Shown one piece after another: positions 37,561 through 48,143 of a stretch of DNA of 64,000 nucleotides. The stretch is from Lota lota. Its lineage: Eukaryota > Chordata > Actinopteri > Gadiformes > Lotidae. Made by a program: the position numbers and the translations under genes. The DNA lies in the NCBI GenBank assembly GCA_026745465.1, contig JACYXH010000802.1, positions 2,382,501 through 2,446,500 of the forward strand. Direction: 5' to 3'. The notes under the pieces are model-generated. The model did not search any database and was not told the origin of the DNA. It saw only the letters and a list, made by a program, of their open reading frames with translations. How positions within the stretch are numbered: position 1 is the stretch's first letter; each line of letters starts with the position of its first letter.

Positions 37561-37822
37561 CTTATTATCTTCCTTCTCTCTCCTTCTTCCTTTCTATCTA
37601 TCTTCCTTTTCCCTCTATCTCTAGCCCTTCTCTTTAACTTTCTCATTATCTATCTTTCCTTTCTCTTCCCCCCCTCTCTCTCACTCTCTCTCTTATTCTC
37701 TTCCTTCTCTCTCCTTCTTCCTTTCTATCTCTCTTCCTTTTCCCTCTATCTCTAGCCCTTCTCTTTGCCTTTCTCATTATCTATCTTTCCTCTCTCTTCC
37801 CCCCCCCCCCTCTCTCTGTCTC
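37561..37822 (+). repeat. 131-bp tandem duplication in a polypyrimidine tract
   Basis: The segment starting CTTATTATCTTCCTTCTCTC at 37561 is repeated from 37692 (CTTATTCTCTTCCTTC). Both copies contain CCTCTATCTCTAGCCCTTC and TTCTCATTATCTATCTTTCC. The last AG before the true acceptor is in copy 2 at about 37754, leaving about 100 nt free of AG up to 37857. Confidence 0.9.
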
Positions 37823-37857
37823 TCTCCCTTCTCTCTCCCTCTCCCCCGTATCCACAG

Positions 37858-38064
37858 GCAGAGCAGGACAATGGTCATCCTCTCCCGGTCTTTGCGGACC
37901 TCGTCATCGAGATCCTGGATGAGAACAACCAGGCTCCGTACTTCCAGTTGGCCACCTACCAGGGCTACATCAGTGAATCCTCCCCCGTCGGCACCACCAT
38001 CTCGGCCGGCGCAAACCTCACCTCGCCCCTGGGCATCGTCGCCCTGGACAATGACATCGAGGAG
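37858..38064 (+). CDS. pcdh15: pcdh15 exon, end of EC3 and start of EC4
   Basis: A 207-nt, phase 0-0 exon of 69 codons; acceptor ATCCACAG, donor GAG/GTAGGA. It encodes [18 protein letters not shown], then [20 protein letters not shown] and [27 protein letters not shown] is the EC3-EC4 linker; VALDNDIEE is the DXD motif of EC4. NLT is a potential glycosylation site shared with mammals. High GC in third positions distinguishes it sharply from the flanking simple sequence. Confidence 0.95.
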
Positions 38065-39950
38065 GTAGGATACACAAACACACGCACACACACATGCAAA
38101 GACATCTATACACACAAATATGCATATAAATATACATAAACATGTACACAAACACACACACATGCAAGGACACACACACAAATGGAAATACACACAAACG
38201 CTCACACATACACACACACACAGACAAATACATTATAGACTAGTTCTAAACCAGTTATACAGTTATATTCCGTGTTGAAATATGCAGTAACAGGCCAGTC
38301 GAATGTAATGTCACAAAATGAATGTATGCTGCAAGGGTGCACAGTTTGATATATTATTCATTTATGCATTTCTATTTAATTTAATTTAATTTCCAGAAAT
38401 GGAGAGAATGGGTAAAATCTATGTGTTTAAACAATATTTTGTCTCCCTATTGTAGCTCACCCCTGGTCAGACACCTGTAGGTAACAGGCTGCTGTGTGAG
38501 AGTGATATAATTAAACATGCATGCATCACTTTACTCCGACTTCAAAACCAAACTCTGCCCTATTTCAAACCAATTTGAATGTACAGAGTTAACACTCTGC
38601 ACATTACCATCCACTTAGATTTTCATAAATTAATGTCCCCGACATTTTGCCACACGATGAATTCCAGTGTTGTTTCAACAAAGGAATCTGTGTGCCCTCT
38701 TCTTCTGCTGCTAAAAACATCCTCCTCAAAATAAAACCAGCCAACCAACGATAAGAATGAACCTGTAGCCAGAATGACAGCTGGATATACGGGACCGGGT
38801 TCACTTTGAAAGCCTCTGCGGAGAGTGTAGGTTTGGAGTGTTTGGCTTCTTATGCAGATTAATCTCTGTTCCTTCCTTCCTTCTTCCCTTCCTTCCTTCT
38901 GTGTTGTTTTATTTTATTCGCTCGCACAAGAAGCAGAACCCCTGAACCGGGTTCTCTTCTTTGAACACAAACTTTGTTCGGTAGAATTTGCAGTGTTTCC
39001 ACTTGATGTGTGGTGACTTGGTGTGTGACGTGTGTAGGTGTGTGTGTGTGTGTGTGTGTGTGTTTGCGTGGGTGTGCAGTAGTTGGATAAAATAGAGGGA
39101 GCGGTTTGACATAATTGGTTGACACGATTGACAGACACGCAACAGAGTCTGTGCACAGCCCTGTATATTTATATAAAATGTGTTTTGCTCAACCTCCAAA
39201 GCGGGTATAATTAAGTTGTTACTATTCATGGTTTGCCATCACTGGCATCACCGGGTATATGTTAAACAGGACATCGCACGTTAGCGATGAAAGCGCTTGT
39301 TCTTAGCGCACGTGTTTTCACATTTGACTTGGTTAAGCGCTGAGAGGAAAACAGCATTGATTTATTCGTCTCACAATGTGATGCTCAGCTCAAAGTCTGA
39401 TCTTGAGGGTCGATATTACAAACACATCTTGAAGACAGAGAGATCGCTAGTGTTTAGTAGGGGCGTATTACTATAAGTCATCTAACACTGAGATTGTTCA
39501 ACTGAATTTCTTGGATTTTATTTAGTCTTTCATAAACACAATAATGGAGAAACCATTGGCTGTTTTTCAAATATGATTCGGAATATTTCACTTTCATTTT
39601 TATTGGCACCTTTTCAATTGAGCAGATCATTTTATTGATATGAATCGTCTTATTGCCTCTTAAATAAAGAAAAAAGAAAAAAGAAAAAGAGTATCTGGGT
39701 TATGCCTTTCCAATGACGTCATGAGGACCGGGGAAAAGGAATCCACTCCCCGATTTCCGTTTCCCTCTCTGATGCCAGATCAAATGTGTCGTTTGATCTG
39801 GTTTCTCTCAGTCCCACAGCTGGGACCTCGGGAAGCAAAAGCATGCCAAAAAAAGCTGGGGAAAAAGCAGAGGATGTCACCATGGTAACATCCCTAACCT
39901 TTTCCCCTCTCGTTTTCTCTCTTTTTTATTAAATGTTCTTCCTCCAAAAG
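38065..39950 (+). other. Intron with CA-rich start
   Basis: 1886 bp. CA-rich and ACACAT-rich from 38070 to 38225, starting right after the donor; (GT)n at 39041-39062; GAAAAAA repeats near 39668-39690. Nothing else recognisable. Confidence 0.85.
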
Positions 39951-40085
39951 TCCATAGACCCGGCGCTGACCATCACGCTGGATCACTACACGGCCATCTT
40001 CAGACTCTCGACGACGGGGATAGAGCGCTACCTGCTGCTCCTCAAACCCGTGGACCGGGAGCAACAGATGACCTACACATTCAAG
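39951..40085 (+). CDS. pcdh15: pcdh15 exon, second half of EC4
   Basis: A 135-nt, phase 0-0 exon of 45 codons; acceptor CCTCCAAAAG, donor AAG/GTAGGC. It encodes SIDPALTITLDHYTAIFRLS then TTGIERYLLLLKPVDREQQ and MTYTFK. LKPVDREQQMTYTF is the XEX (DRE) calcium motif and strand of EC4, matching LQPVDREEQQTYTF. Same codon number as in mammals. The acceptor is preceded by a pyrimidine-rich region from about 39896, interrupted by TTATTAAATG. Confidence 0.93.
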
Positions 40086-40143
40086 GTAGGCCTCCGTCTA
40101 ACACCATCTAACTCATCTAAGAGGTCTAACACGCCTGTGAAGC

Positions 40144-40510
40144 ATTACATAGCCCCACGCACACAGTCCCTCTAATCCACTACCTAGCCTCACACACACA
40201 GGCTTGTAAACCACTACCTAGCCCCACACACACACCACAGTACACCACTACCTAGCCTCACACACACCACAGTACACCACTAACTAGCCCCACACACACA
40301 GTACCTTTAAACCACTATCTAGCCCAGCACAGTCCTTTCAAACCAGTACCTAGCCCCACACATACAGTCCCATTAAAACACTATCTAGCCCCACACACAC
40401 ACCCCTGTACACCACTACCTAGCCTCACACACACAGTCCCTTTAAACCACAATCCAGCCCCACACAGTCCCTCTAAACCATTATCCGCACACACCCCTTT
40501 AAACCAGCAT
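40144..40510 (+). repeat. Diverged 36-bp minisatellite
   Basis: About ten copies of a unit containing AAACCACTACCTAGCCCCAC then ACACACAGTCCCTTT. CTAGCC recurs roughly every 30-40 bp with substitutions and length changes in the CA part. The array begins about 60 bp after the donor of the EC4 exon. Confidence 0.85.
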
Positions 40511-41387
40511 CTAATCCACCAAGTGGGAGGCAAGTACTGCAGGGAGAGCGCAGGGAGATGGGATTGAAGGGATACAAATAAAGCACCATCGGAACGAACA
40601 ACTAGAAATTTGTTGCACATAAGAGCTGTAAAGAAAACACATTAACCGCTGACCCAATTTAAATGACTGCCCGAAGTGTGCACCGAAGTGTCAAACTTTG
40701 AAGTCGCCACATGAAAACTGCGTAACTCGGCGTGAACCAAAATTGATGTAATCACGGTTAAATGGCGATTTGTCGCATGTTACTTACCTCTGAAATGTTG
40801 AAGCTTCGCAGTCATAATGCGCAAACTACGTGTCCACAGCAATATTATAGCAAAACGGCGAGTGCCTTAGCCGTGCGTCGATGGTCTGGCAACTGACAGC
40901 ACCAAGGAGTGTTTGTTTTTTAGCTTATGTGCGATACATTGAGGCAAATGATTTGTCAGAGGATTTGCTGTTCTGTAAATATGTTCCAATGTGGACAACA
41001 GGCTTTTCAATTCAACACTTGGAGGAGCTGGGGTTTCATTCTTTTAATTTGAAGGGAGTTATGGCTGTTTGTACATCCTGCAACATATGCAATTACTTTT
41101 ACCAAGAACTGTGGAAACGTGTGTTTGTGGGGGAGGGAAGAGAGACAATGTTTTGTCTTTTTTGACAAAACCTGACAAAACTAAATAAATTGGGAACCAC
41201 TGTTCCCACACACAGTTATTTAAACTGCGTATTATTTAAATATAGAAAGTAAGAACATTTTAATTTGACGGTAAACTAAATAATCGTTAAATATCATTAC
41301 ACCATTAGCAATGGCATAACATTAAACAATCGTATCATATTGTGCCACGAAGACTTTAAAGATCTTTTAAAAACGACAAAACTATTA

Positions 41388-41913
41388 AAGGTGTGATGTG
41401 TAGGATTTAGTGGCATCTACCATTGATTTCCTGCCTCACCTCCTCTTCCCTCCCTTTCCAATGACATAGGAGAAGCTACGGTGGCCTGTACTGGCCAGTT
41501 GGTACTTCCAAAATTATTTCATTGTCTACGACAGTAGCCAAGTGTCAAGTGATGAGGTTCCTTGATAGATTCAAAAATGTTACATAGTTATTTGGTCTAC
41601 TGTTACTATATTTGGACCTATAGTTAAACTATAGGTCATAGTTTACAAGTAAGATAGCGAATGTGATTGTTAAAAGAATTAAACACGTTTGACTAGAGTC
41701 GTTTGACTATTCTGGGCTGCTGTAGAAACATTGCAGTGCAACTTGGCCAGCTTCATGGAAGTGCTCATGCGCTCATTCTAAGGTAGTGAAAACACACCAA
41801 TTTATATTCTCATGGGATTATACACTTATTGACACATACTTAATACTAGTATTAATTCAGTTACTGCCAAGTCCATTCTGCTACATGGCACTGAATTCTA
41901 CACACTGTACCAT
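41388..41913. mobile_element. MITE-like element with terminal inverted repeats
   Basis: The left end reads GGTGTGATGTGTAGGATTTA then GTGGCAT; the right end, reverse-complemented, reads GGTACAGTGTGTAGAATTCA then GTGCCAT. This is an imperfect inverted repeat of about 27 bp around about 525 bp. Both ends adjoin ATTAA-like sequence. The wording is familiar from short non-autonomous transposons of teleosts. No coding sequence is inside. Confidence 0.75.
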
Positions 41914-44311
41914 TAATATTACACATATTGTTACAGTACAATTGTTTGTACTGTTATGTTAATGATATTGTGGTGTAGAAACAACATAAAGTACAGACAC
42001 ATTATATATGTTTCTATATGTTTATCTGGTTGTGGTTTCAGTTTCGTTCATTTGCCACTATTGCCTGTTTGGATATAATGTAGTGAAACAACAGTGGTTT
42101 GAATAAAGTTGGAATCCTCCATTTTATGAGAAACAGAATAGGAACATTTCTTGTAGGTTGTCTTGGCTAAATTTCCCTGCAAAAAAGTAAATGGCTTTCT
42201 TGTGGCAGGGTGTTAGTGTTCTGCTCTCTCACAGTCACATTCTCTTTTTTCTTCTACCAAAGTCCCCTTACTAATGTGTAACAGAAATAGACAAGACATT
42301 TGAAATCTTAACTGAAAGTAATTTTGTGTTGCAGCTACTGTCACTGTTGATGTTTGGTCTTCCTCTCTCAAAACTACATCCACTAGCCTTATTTATTTAT
42401 CTATCTTTTTGCTTTTCTTTGGCGAGTAAGCCTACTTGATCTCATGATGAATAGTTTGGCAATAAAAGGTGACCTTATTGCAACCTTCTCTACTCCCCTC
42501 TCTCTCATTTAAATAGCCTCAAGTGTGGAAGATAGTCTTCAGAGAGGTACATTTATTAATTGACTGGCACATATCTCAATCTTTCACATTCAAAAATCAC
42601 ACTAGCCATTGGAAGTCAGATCCATGTATTTATTTTGAGAAGAAAGCGAGGCAGATTTATACATAAACAAAAACTTCAAACAAACACGCAGAATACATTC
42701 CGCTGTGTGGGAGACACATACAATGGTGATGAAGAGAGTGGTGTGATGCACATCATTTACAACTAGCAAACAGAAAGTCTTGCTTGGCTTAACAATTTCT
42801 TTGCTAAGTATGCTAACCTTAATCGACATTGTACCATGGACCATTAGGATGATGCATTAGCATTAAGGGGAGGTACTACAGGTGACTAAGCAGACACAAT
42901 GCCTGTCCTTCTACCAGAAGGAAAATATGCTTATGAATATACACATTTTTTATAAATATGAATTGTGACTTTTAGTTCCCCCCCCCCATTAATTTATTCA
43001 AAGTATGTGTTATCTCATTTAATATGCTCCAATTTGCAAATGACGTAAAACACAATATTGACTGAGCAGAATAAGTCAGTGTTTAAATCAAATGTTTCAA
43101 TGTCATCAATAACTTATAACATAATGAATTCTTCATCTTCTTTACAGTTTAGAATACTTTCACCTTTTCCAACACAATTACCGCCTCAGAAGTTTTCCTA
43201 CTTTGTTTAATGTTAACCCAAACCATTGGTGGAACATGTATATTATTAGCTGTGAGCTATCAAACCGCCTGTTGTGAGAAAGGTTAACATTTTTAGAGTT
43301 TGAGATGGGTATTCCGCAATTCACAAATACATTATATTTAAATAGTTAATATTCATATTGCACACATCTTGCATGCGGCAGCGATGATACAACTCAGTTC
43401 CTTTCAGTGGAAAAGTCAAAATCCTTGACCTACTAGACTTATTAAAATAATAATATTGACGTAACCCAAGTCTGTTTGTGTACACGGAGGAAGTGAACCT
43501 CTTAAATTAATTTTCTAATTTGTTTCGTTAGAACATGTAACCTAAAACCTAAAAGTATTTGTTGGTCGAAAAAACTGCAGCACGTTTTCATACTTTAAAA
43601 TGTTGTTCTTCGCTGTAACTGTAGAGACCTGCAGAGGTTTTATTGAAATAAACATGAAGGATTAAAAAATGGATTTTTTAATGGATTAAAAAACTTAATA
43701 GATTTTCAAGGGACGTTTTTTGTTTGTATTGTAGCAGGGGTACTTTTATTTACCTTTATTTATTATTTTCTTCATTTATTCCATAACCGCAGGCTCGAAA
43801 AGTGATTTATTTCTGTGCCACACTGTTACATTAGTTGCGTAATGTATCATTTATGCAAATTCACCAAACAGTACTTCCCCCACAGGGCACACAAATGAAC
43901 TCAATTTCATAGAGCTTTACAGAGTTAACATTTAAGTTATTATTTAGTCTCTTTCTATGAAAAATGTATACCGATATTTTCAATAAAATGGTAATACACA
44001 TATGGCAACTAAAAAAACTGCTTTTTAGTGCGATTTATATGCTGGTAAAATTTATAAGGGAGCACAGTTTATTGTAATTTGTGGTTTAGTTTCCAGTCAA
44101 ATCGCAACATTTCATACAATTGTTTAGAAAGAGAAAGGACCTTTATTACAATGGAGCTAGGCTATTTATTTAAGTGTCCATTACTTGGACTATATGGTGT
44201 TCCTCAGTAAAGTTAGGAATGATTACTAAAGACAGACACTGTACCCGACACATTCTGCTACATGTTGTTTAACGTACTTAATAGTACTGCATGCACTTTA
44301 CTTTTAGGCCT

Positions 44312-44365
44312 CATTATGCCAAACATTTATCCAAAGCGACTTGTGAATTGACTGATTCTGAACTG
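44312..44365 (+). repeat. TTTATCCAAAGCG family fragment
   Basis: Contains CATTTATCCAAAGCGACTTG about 60-100 bp upstream of the acceptor of the exon at 44427. Only the left core is recognisable. Confidence 0.5.
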
Positions 44366-44426
44366 TAAGTACTGTTTCTCCAGGGAAGAGATTCACTTTA
44401 ATATTGTCTGTGGGTTGGGTTTCAAG

Positions 44427-44576
44427 ATGGTGGCGTCGGACGGCGTCCAGCAGAGCCTGCCAGTGACTGTGAACATCCTGGTGATTGACGCCAACGACAA
44501 CACGCCCACCTTCGGCGACGTCTCCTACAACATTGAGGTTTTCACCAACATGCAGCCCGGAGAGACGGTGCTACAG
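44427..44576 (+). CDS. pcdh15: pcdh15 exon, end of EC4 and start of EC5
   Basis: A 150-nt, phase 0-0 exon of 50 codons; acceptor GGTTTCAAG, donor CAG/GTAACC. It encodes MVASDGVQQSLPVTVNILV then IDANDNTPTFGDVSYNIE and TNMQPGETVLQ. IDANDNTPTF is the canonical DXNDN linker of EC4-EC5. The upstream tract TGTCTGTGGGTTGGGTTTCAAG is poor in consecutive pyrimidines, so this is the weakest acceptor in the window. The methionine at its start is not a translation start; it is an internal residue where mammals have I. Confidence 0.93.
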
Positions 44577-45785
44577 GTAACCAACCCGCAATTTAGCCCT
44601 TCACGTACCTTTCTTTCTTTTTAGTTAGTTTGTTTGTCCTTTTGTTTTTTTCTTTCTTTCTTTCATTATGGTTTTCTTTCTTTTGTTCTTTCTTTCTTTC
44701 CTTATATCCTTTCCCTTCCTCCCGCCTTTATTTATTTGATTTATTCATTCTGTCTTTCCTTCCTTCATTTCCTTCTTTCGTCATATTTAGTTTGAATTGC
44801 CTATCCTCGTCTTGGTCTCTCTACATCTGGACTCTATGTTCTTTTTCTCATAAAAAGAACAACAAATATATAAAAGTATCTCACCCATGATGAAACAGAT
44901 GTTTCTGCACCATCTTTGATCGGCTGTCAAGACTCAGTGAAAGTATCTGTATTCCCCCTGCTTCCTTTGTTGTGTCTGTCAGAGGAAGCTGGCCAATGGT
45001 TTACTCAATAGATTGTCTGCTAACATGACTGGAGCTAATGCACTGTGGGAGTGAGCTTAACTCCTGCGACCGGTAATCAATCCTCGTCCGGGGACCGCCA
45101 GACTCTAGATCCGGTCCAGGTTGTGTTAGAAAAGGCTTTAGCTTGGTAAACGCTTGGCTCTCTCATAGTCCATGTTAATGGATTAGAGAGGTTTGTTTGT
45201 GTGTTCTGATTAATGCATGGAAGGTCTGCAAATGGCACAGTGTTGTTGTTGGTCTGTGTTTTTTCATACTGTCAACGATGGCGATGGCTTACTTATCCCT
45301 GTTCTATCAAAAAAATTCTAAACTGACACAGACATGACCTCATCATCTTGCATAATATAGAATGTTCTTTTTTTCACACAATTATTTAATTATATTTATT
45401 CCGTCGATGGTTTCCCACAGCACAGCCCTTGGAAAGATGAAAACAAACACACAGACAGAACCAAAAAAAACATTAATTTCCCAAAAGGTCAAGTTTAATC
45501 AAAGTAAAAACTTGTTTGGCTCCGCACTCTAAACCAGGTCATGGGTTCGCGGGTCGGCTTGTCTGACCGCTTTTAAAAACCATTCATTAGAGCCGGTCAC
45601 CCAGGGGAGTTCAGTTCTCCATGGTTCTTCCACAGCTCTATGAAAAAAAGTCCATGCCTCACATATGTATGGACTATGGATAAGAAAATCCTGCATTAAT
45701 AAAAAATCTCTGTTTGTTTTAGTTCAACTTGAGATTGCAAATGAAGAATAGTTATTACTTTATAGTTAAAACATAATCTAATCTA

Positions 45786-45922
45786 AATAAGGCTTCTAAC
45801 ATCTAATCCTAATCACATCAAAAGATTACCTGGAACCCCCCCCCCCCCCCCCCCCCCTCCCCAATAATCCCCTTCCGATTCATTCAAATATATAATGTTT
45901 TGAACTAAACAATTTACCTTTT
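45786..45922 (-). repeat. Inverted dispersed repeat, right arm with poly-C
   Basis: Reverse complement of 33879-33998; shared blocks include CTAATCCTAATCACATCAAA and CCAATAATCC. The C run of 22 (45836-45857) is an expansion of the GGGGAGGGG block of the left arm, seen on the opposite strand. Confidence 0.8.
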
Positions 45923-46223
45923 ATCATCGTAAAGGTCAGGCAAACAAAATCAGAATTTTAACGGAAGCAATAAAATCCTTCTGCTCTGCGGCTCTACTGA
46001 AAGGTCAGACGTTTTGTACTGCACTGTGTGTGTGCACGCCCTGTAAACCTCAAGCTAAATGCCAGCTGTTGCTGTAGCTGCTGTTGTTCCTGCCTCTACA
46101 TGAAACAAGAGGTCAGGAATTCATAATCGAATGGAAATGAGCCAGAATAATCCTCGGAGCCTCTCCTCTGAAAACATTGTGTTCATATTTTTTTTGGGTT
46201 TAAGTGGATCACTTGGCAGACTC

Positions 46224-46551
46224 CGTAAAGCTGCTGTGGGTAAGGTTTTAGAGTTGCAAAGAGAGAGAGAGAGAGCAGAACAACCCCAGAAATGGCCCCT
46301 TCTCTCTCACTTAGTGGTGGAGCTATGATAACGCTGTGGGACCAATCAGGGAAGAGAAGCCCTGATTGGTCAGAAATGAACCTGGAGCGGTCTAAAATCG
46401 AAATGGTCTCAACAGAGGCAGGTGTGTAGTCAACCAGACCAGATATTCACACAGAGTGTTTCATTCACTATTAGCTGATGAATGGCTACGGCATTTCTAA
46501 TAAATTACACTCAAACAAACAATCTTAAATCTTACGTACAGCATCTTTTAA
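46224..46551 (+). mobile_element. MITE copy 1, upstream of the EC5 exon
   Basis: The left end CGTAAAGCTGCTGTGGGTAA and the right end, reverse-complemented, TAAAAGATGCTGTACGTAAG form terminal inverted repeats of about 25 bp around about 328 bp. The interior contains CCAATCAGGGAAGAG and CTGATTGGTCAGAAATGA, shared with 47772-48143. No coding capacity. An internal (GA)n is at 46259-46276. Confidence 0.8.
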
Positions 46552-47262
46552 TAACTCTTGGGAGACTCCCTTGAAGCCTAACTGGTTGAAGAAACAGTAT
46601 TATCCTTATTATCATCCTTGCACCACATTTACATCCACATCTACATGCGTGGGTTGGACCACTGGACTGATGCTGTCAGTTGTTTTCCCCGCTACTGTGA
46701 AACATTTAATGTCTGGCTGATTCACACCAGCACCCTCCCCCCACCCAGTCCTCCCACTTAACAACTCTTCTTTTGAAGCCCTCTAGCAACTAGTCATCCT
46801 CCTCATCTTCTTGGTCTTGTTCATATTTACATGTGTTAATTTAGCAGCTACACGTACTGACTAACAACTGTGCCTTGAATAATTTATATGTTTCAATCCA
46901 TGAGGTAAATTCAATGTTTCAATCCGTGAGGTAAATTCAATGTTTCAATCAATCCATTGAGCAGGACTTTTAATTCCTACAGGATAGCTGTAGGAAAAAA
47001 TATATATTCAAGTTATTATATATTTTATATGTTGTATGTTGTATTATTTATTATTATTATTATTTAATCCGTTTCTCTTTTCTCTCCCTCTCTTTCTCTC
47101 TGTCTCTCTGTCTCTCTATATCTCTCTCACTTTCTTTAAATCCCCCTCTATCTCTATCTCAACCCCCTTTTCTGACCTCACTCTCTCTTTCTATCACTCC
47201 CCCCTCTCACCCCCATCTCTCGCTGTCCGTCCTTTCTCAATGTCTCTCTTCCCCTGTCACAG

Positions 47263-47456
47263 CTCTCAGCAGTTGATGCAGACGAGGGTTCCAATGGCCT
47301 GGTGACCTATGAGATCCTGGCGGGGGCCCTGGGGGACTTTGTGATCAACAACCGTACGGGTCGCATCACCGTGATGACAGGCGTAGCCCTGGTCGTGGGC
47401 CGCTCCTACACCCTCACCGTCAAGGCATCGGACAACGCCCCTGTGACCCAAAGAAG
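47263..47456 (+). CDS. pcdh15: pcdh15 exon, most of EC5
   Basis: A 194-nt exon, entry phase 0, exit phase 2; acceptor CTGTCACAG, donor AG/GTATCT. It encodes [20 protein letters not shown], then [38 protein letters not shown] and [15 protein letters not shown] is the DXD motif of EC5. The strand that should carry the DRE motif reads [10 protein letters not shown], so EC5 lacks the usual acidic residues there, as in mammalian PCDH15. NRT is a potential glycosylation site. Direct MITE copies flank this exon. Confidence 0.95.
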
Positions 47457-47771
47457 GTATCTCCTCCTAGGATTTATCAATAATTCATTAATAATGGGTT
47501 TGTATAGTGCCTATCAAGGTTCTAAAGGCACTTTAAATTTTGAGTATGTGGGGTATGATACATTTTCTGCTGACCAGTGTGTAGCACCTGGGTGATGCAC
47601 AGCTGGCAGGTTGCGCCTGAGCACTCACCACACACTATCACAGTGGAGAGGTATGAAACTATCCAATTAGAGACCAGCGAATGATTAGGTGGCCTGCTGA
47701 GCTTCCCATGAAATCATCAGTGCTAGGCAGGTAGCAATGGTACTGGCTATTTCCTTTGGGGTTTTGCAATG

Positions 47772-48143
47772 TTAAAGGTGCTGTTGGTATGATTCGAGGA
47801 TTGTAAAAAAGTGGAAGAGAGCACGATTTGACAACTACAACAACGAAAAAAACATCTGCCCTCCTTACGATTCTCCGCCATGGAGAAGTGTTGTATTTCA
47901 TGCACCTGGGATTGACAGGCAAGCTGGATTCCCTGAACCAGTCGGGGAAGAGATGCTCTGATTGGTCAGAAATTAGCTGAGCGTCTAACATTTGAATTGG
48001 CTCAAATGGAGGCAGGTTCAGTCAACTTGAAATTAATATTCTCAACGTGCATTTTACTCACATCTGACGGATGGCTGTGCCATTTCTAACAAAGTGCACC
48101 CAAGTAAAAGCTCTTGAATCTTACCTACGTATGGTGCCTTTAA
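47772..48143 (+). mobile_element. MITE copy 2, downstream of the EC5 exon
   Basis: The left end TTAAAGGTGCTGTTGGTATG and the right end, reverse-complemented, TTAAAGGCACCATACGTAGG are imperfect terminal inverted repeats around about 371 bp. TTAA at both ends fits a TTAA-type target duplication. The interior CTCTGATTGGTCAGAAAT and GGAGGCAGGT match copy 1 in the same orientation. The copies differ in their left interior. Confidence 0.82.

Larger units (their letters stand above)
33167..37857 (+). other. Intron with complementary GA and CT tracts
   Basis: 4691 bp. Holds one arm of an inverted repeat (33879-33998), GA-rich sequence at 34470-34840 and 35200-35465, CT-rich sequence at 35690-36262, and a pyrimidine tract with a 131-bp tandem duplication at 37507-37857. 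A 17-bp unit is doubled at 35624-35657. Sequence 36280-37370 is unremarkable; TCAAACACCTTGACCACTAG near 36929 resembles the end of a repeat. Confidence 0.85.
40086..44426 (+). other. Intron with minisatellite and an inverted-repeat transposon
   Basis: 4341 bp. A 36-bp minisatellite lies at 40144-40510, a MITE-like element at 41388-41913, and a short TTTATCCAAAGCG-family fragment at 44312-44360. The remainder, 42000-44300, is AT-rich intronic DNA with no feature I can name. Confidence 0.85.
44577..47262 (+). other. Intron with poly-C run, inverted-repeat arm and MITE
   Basis: 2686 bp. A TTTC/TTCC-rich stretch runs from 44604 to 44790; a right inverted-repeat arm lies at 45786-45922 with a 22-C run inside it; MITE copy 1 lies at 46224-46551; a 26-bp unit is repeated about 2.5 times at 46888-46958; CT-rich sequence runs 47070-47262 up to the acceptor. 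Confidence 0.85.

Noticed and set aside
44415..44624. A methionine-initiated frame suggesting an internal start in the EC4-EC5 exon
   Set aside because: The methionine is an internal residue that aligns with the body of EC4; the upstream frame is continuous through splicing.
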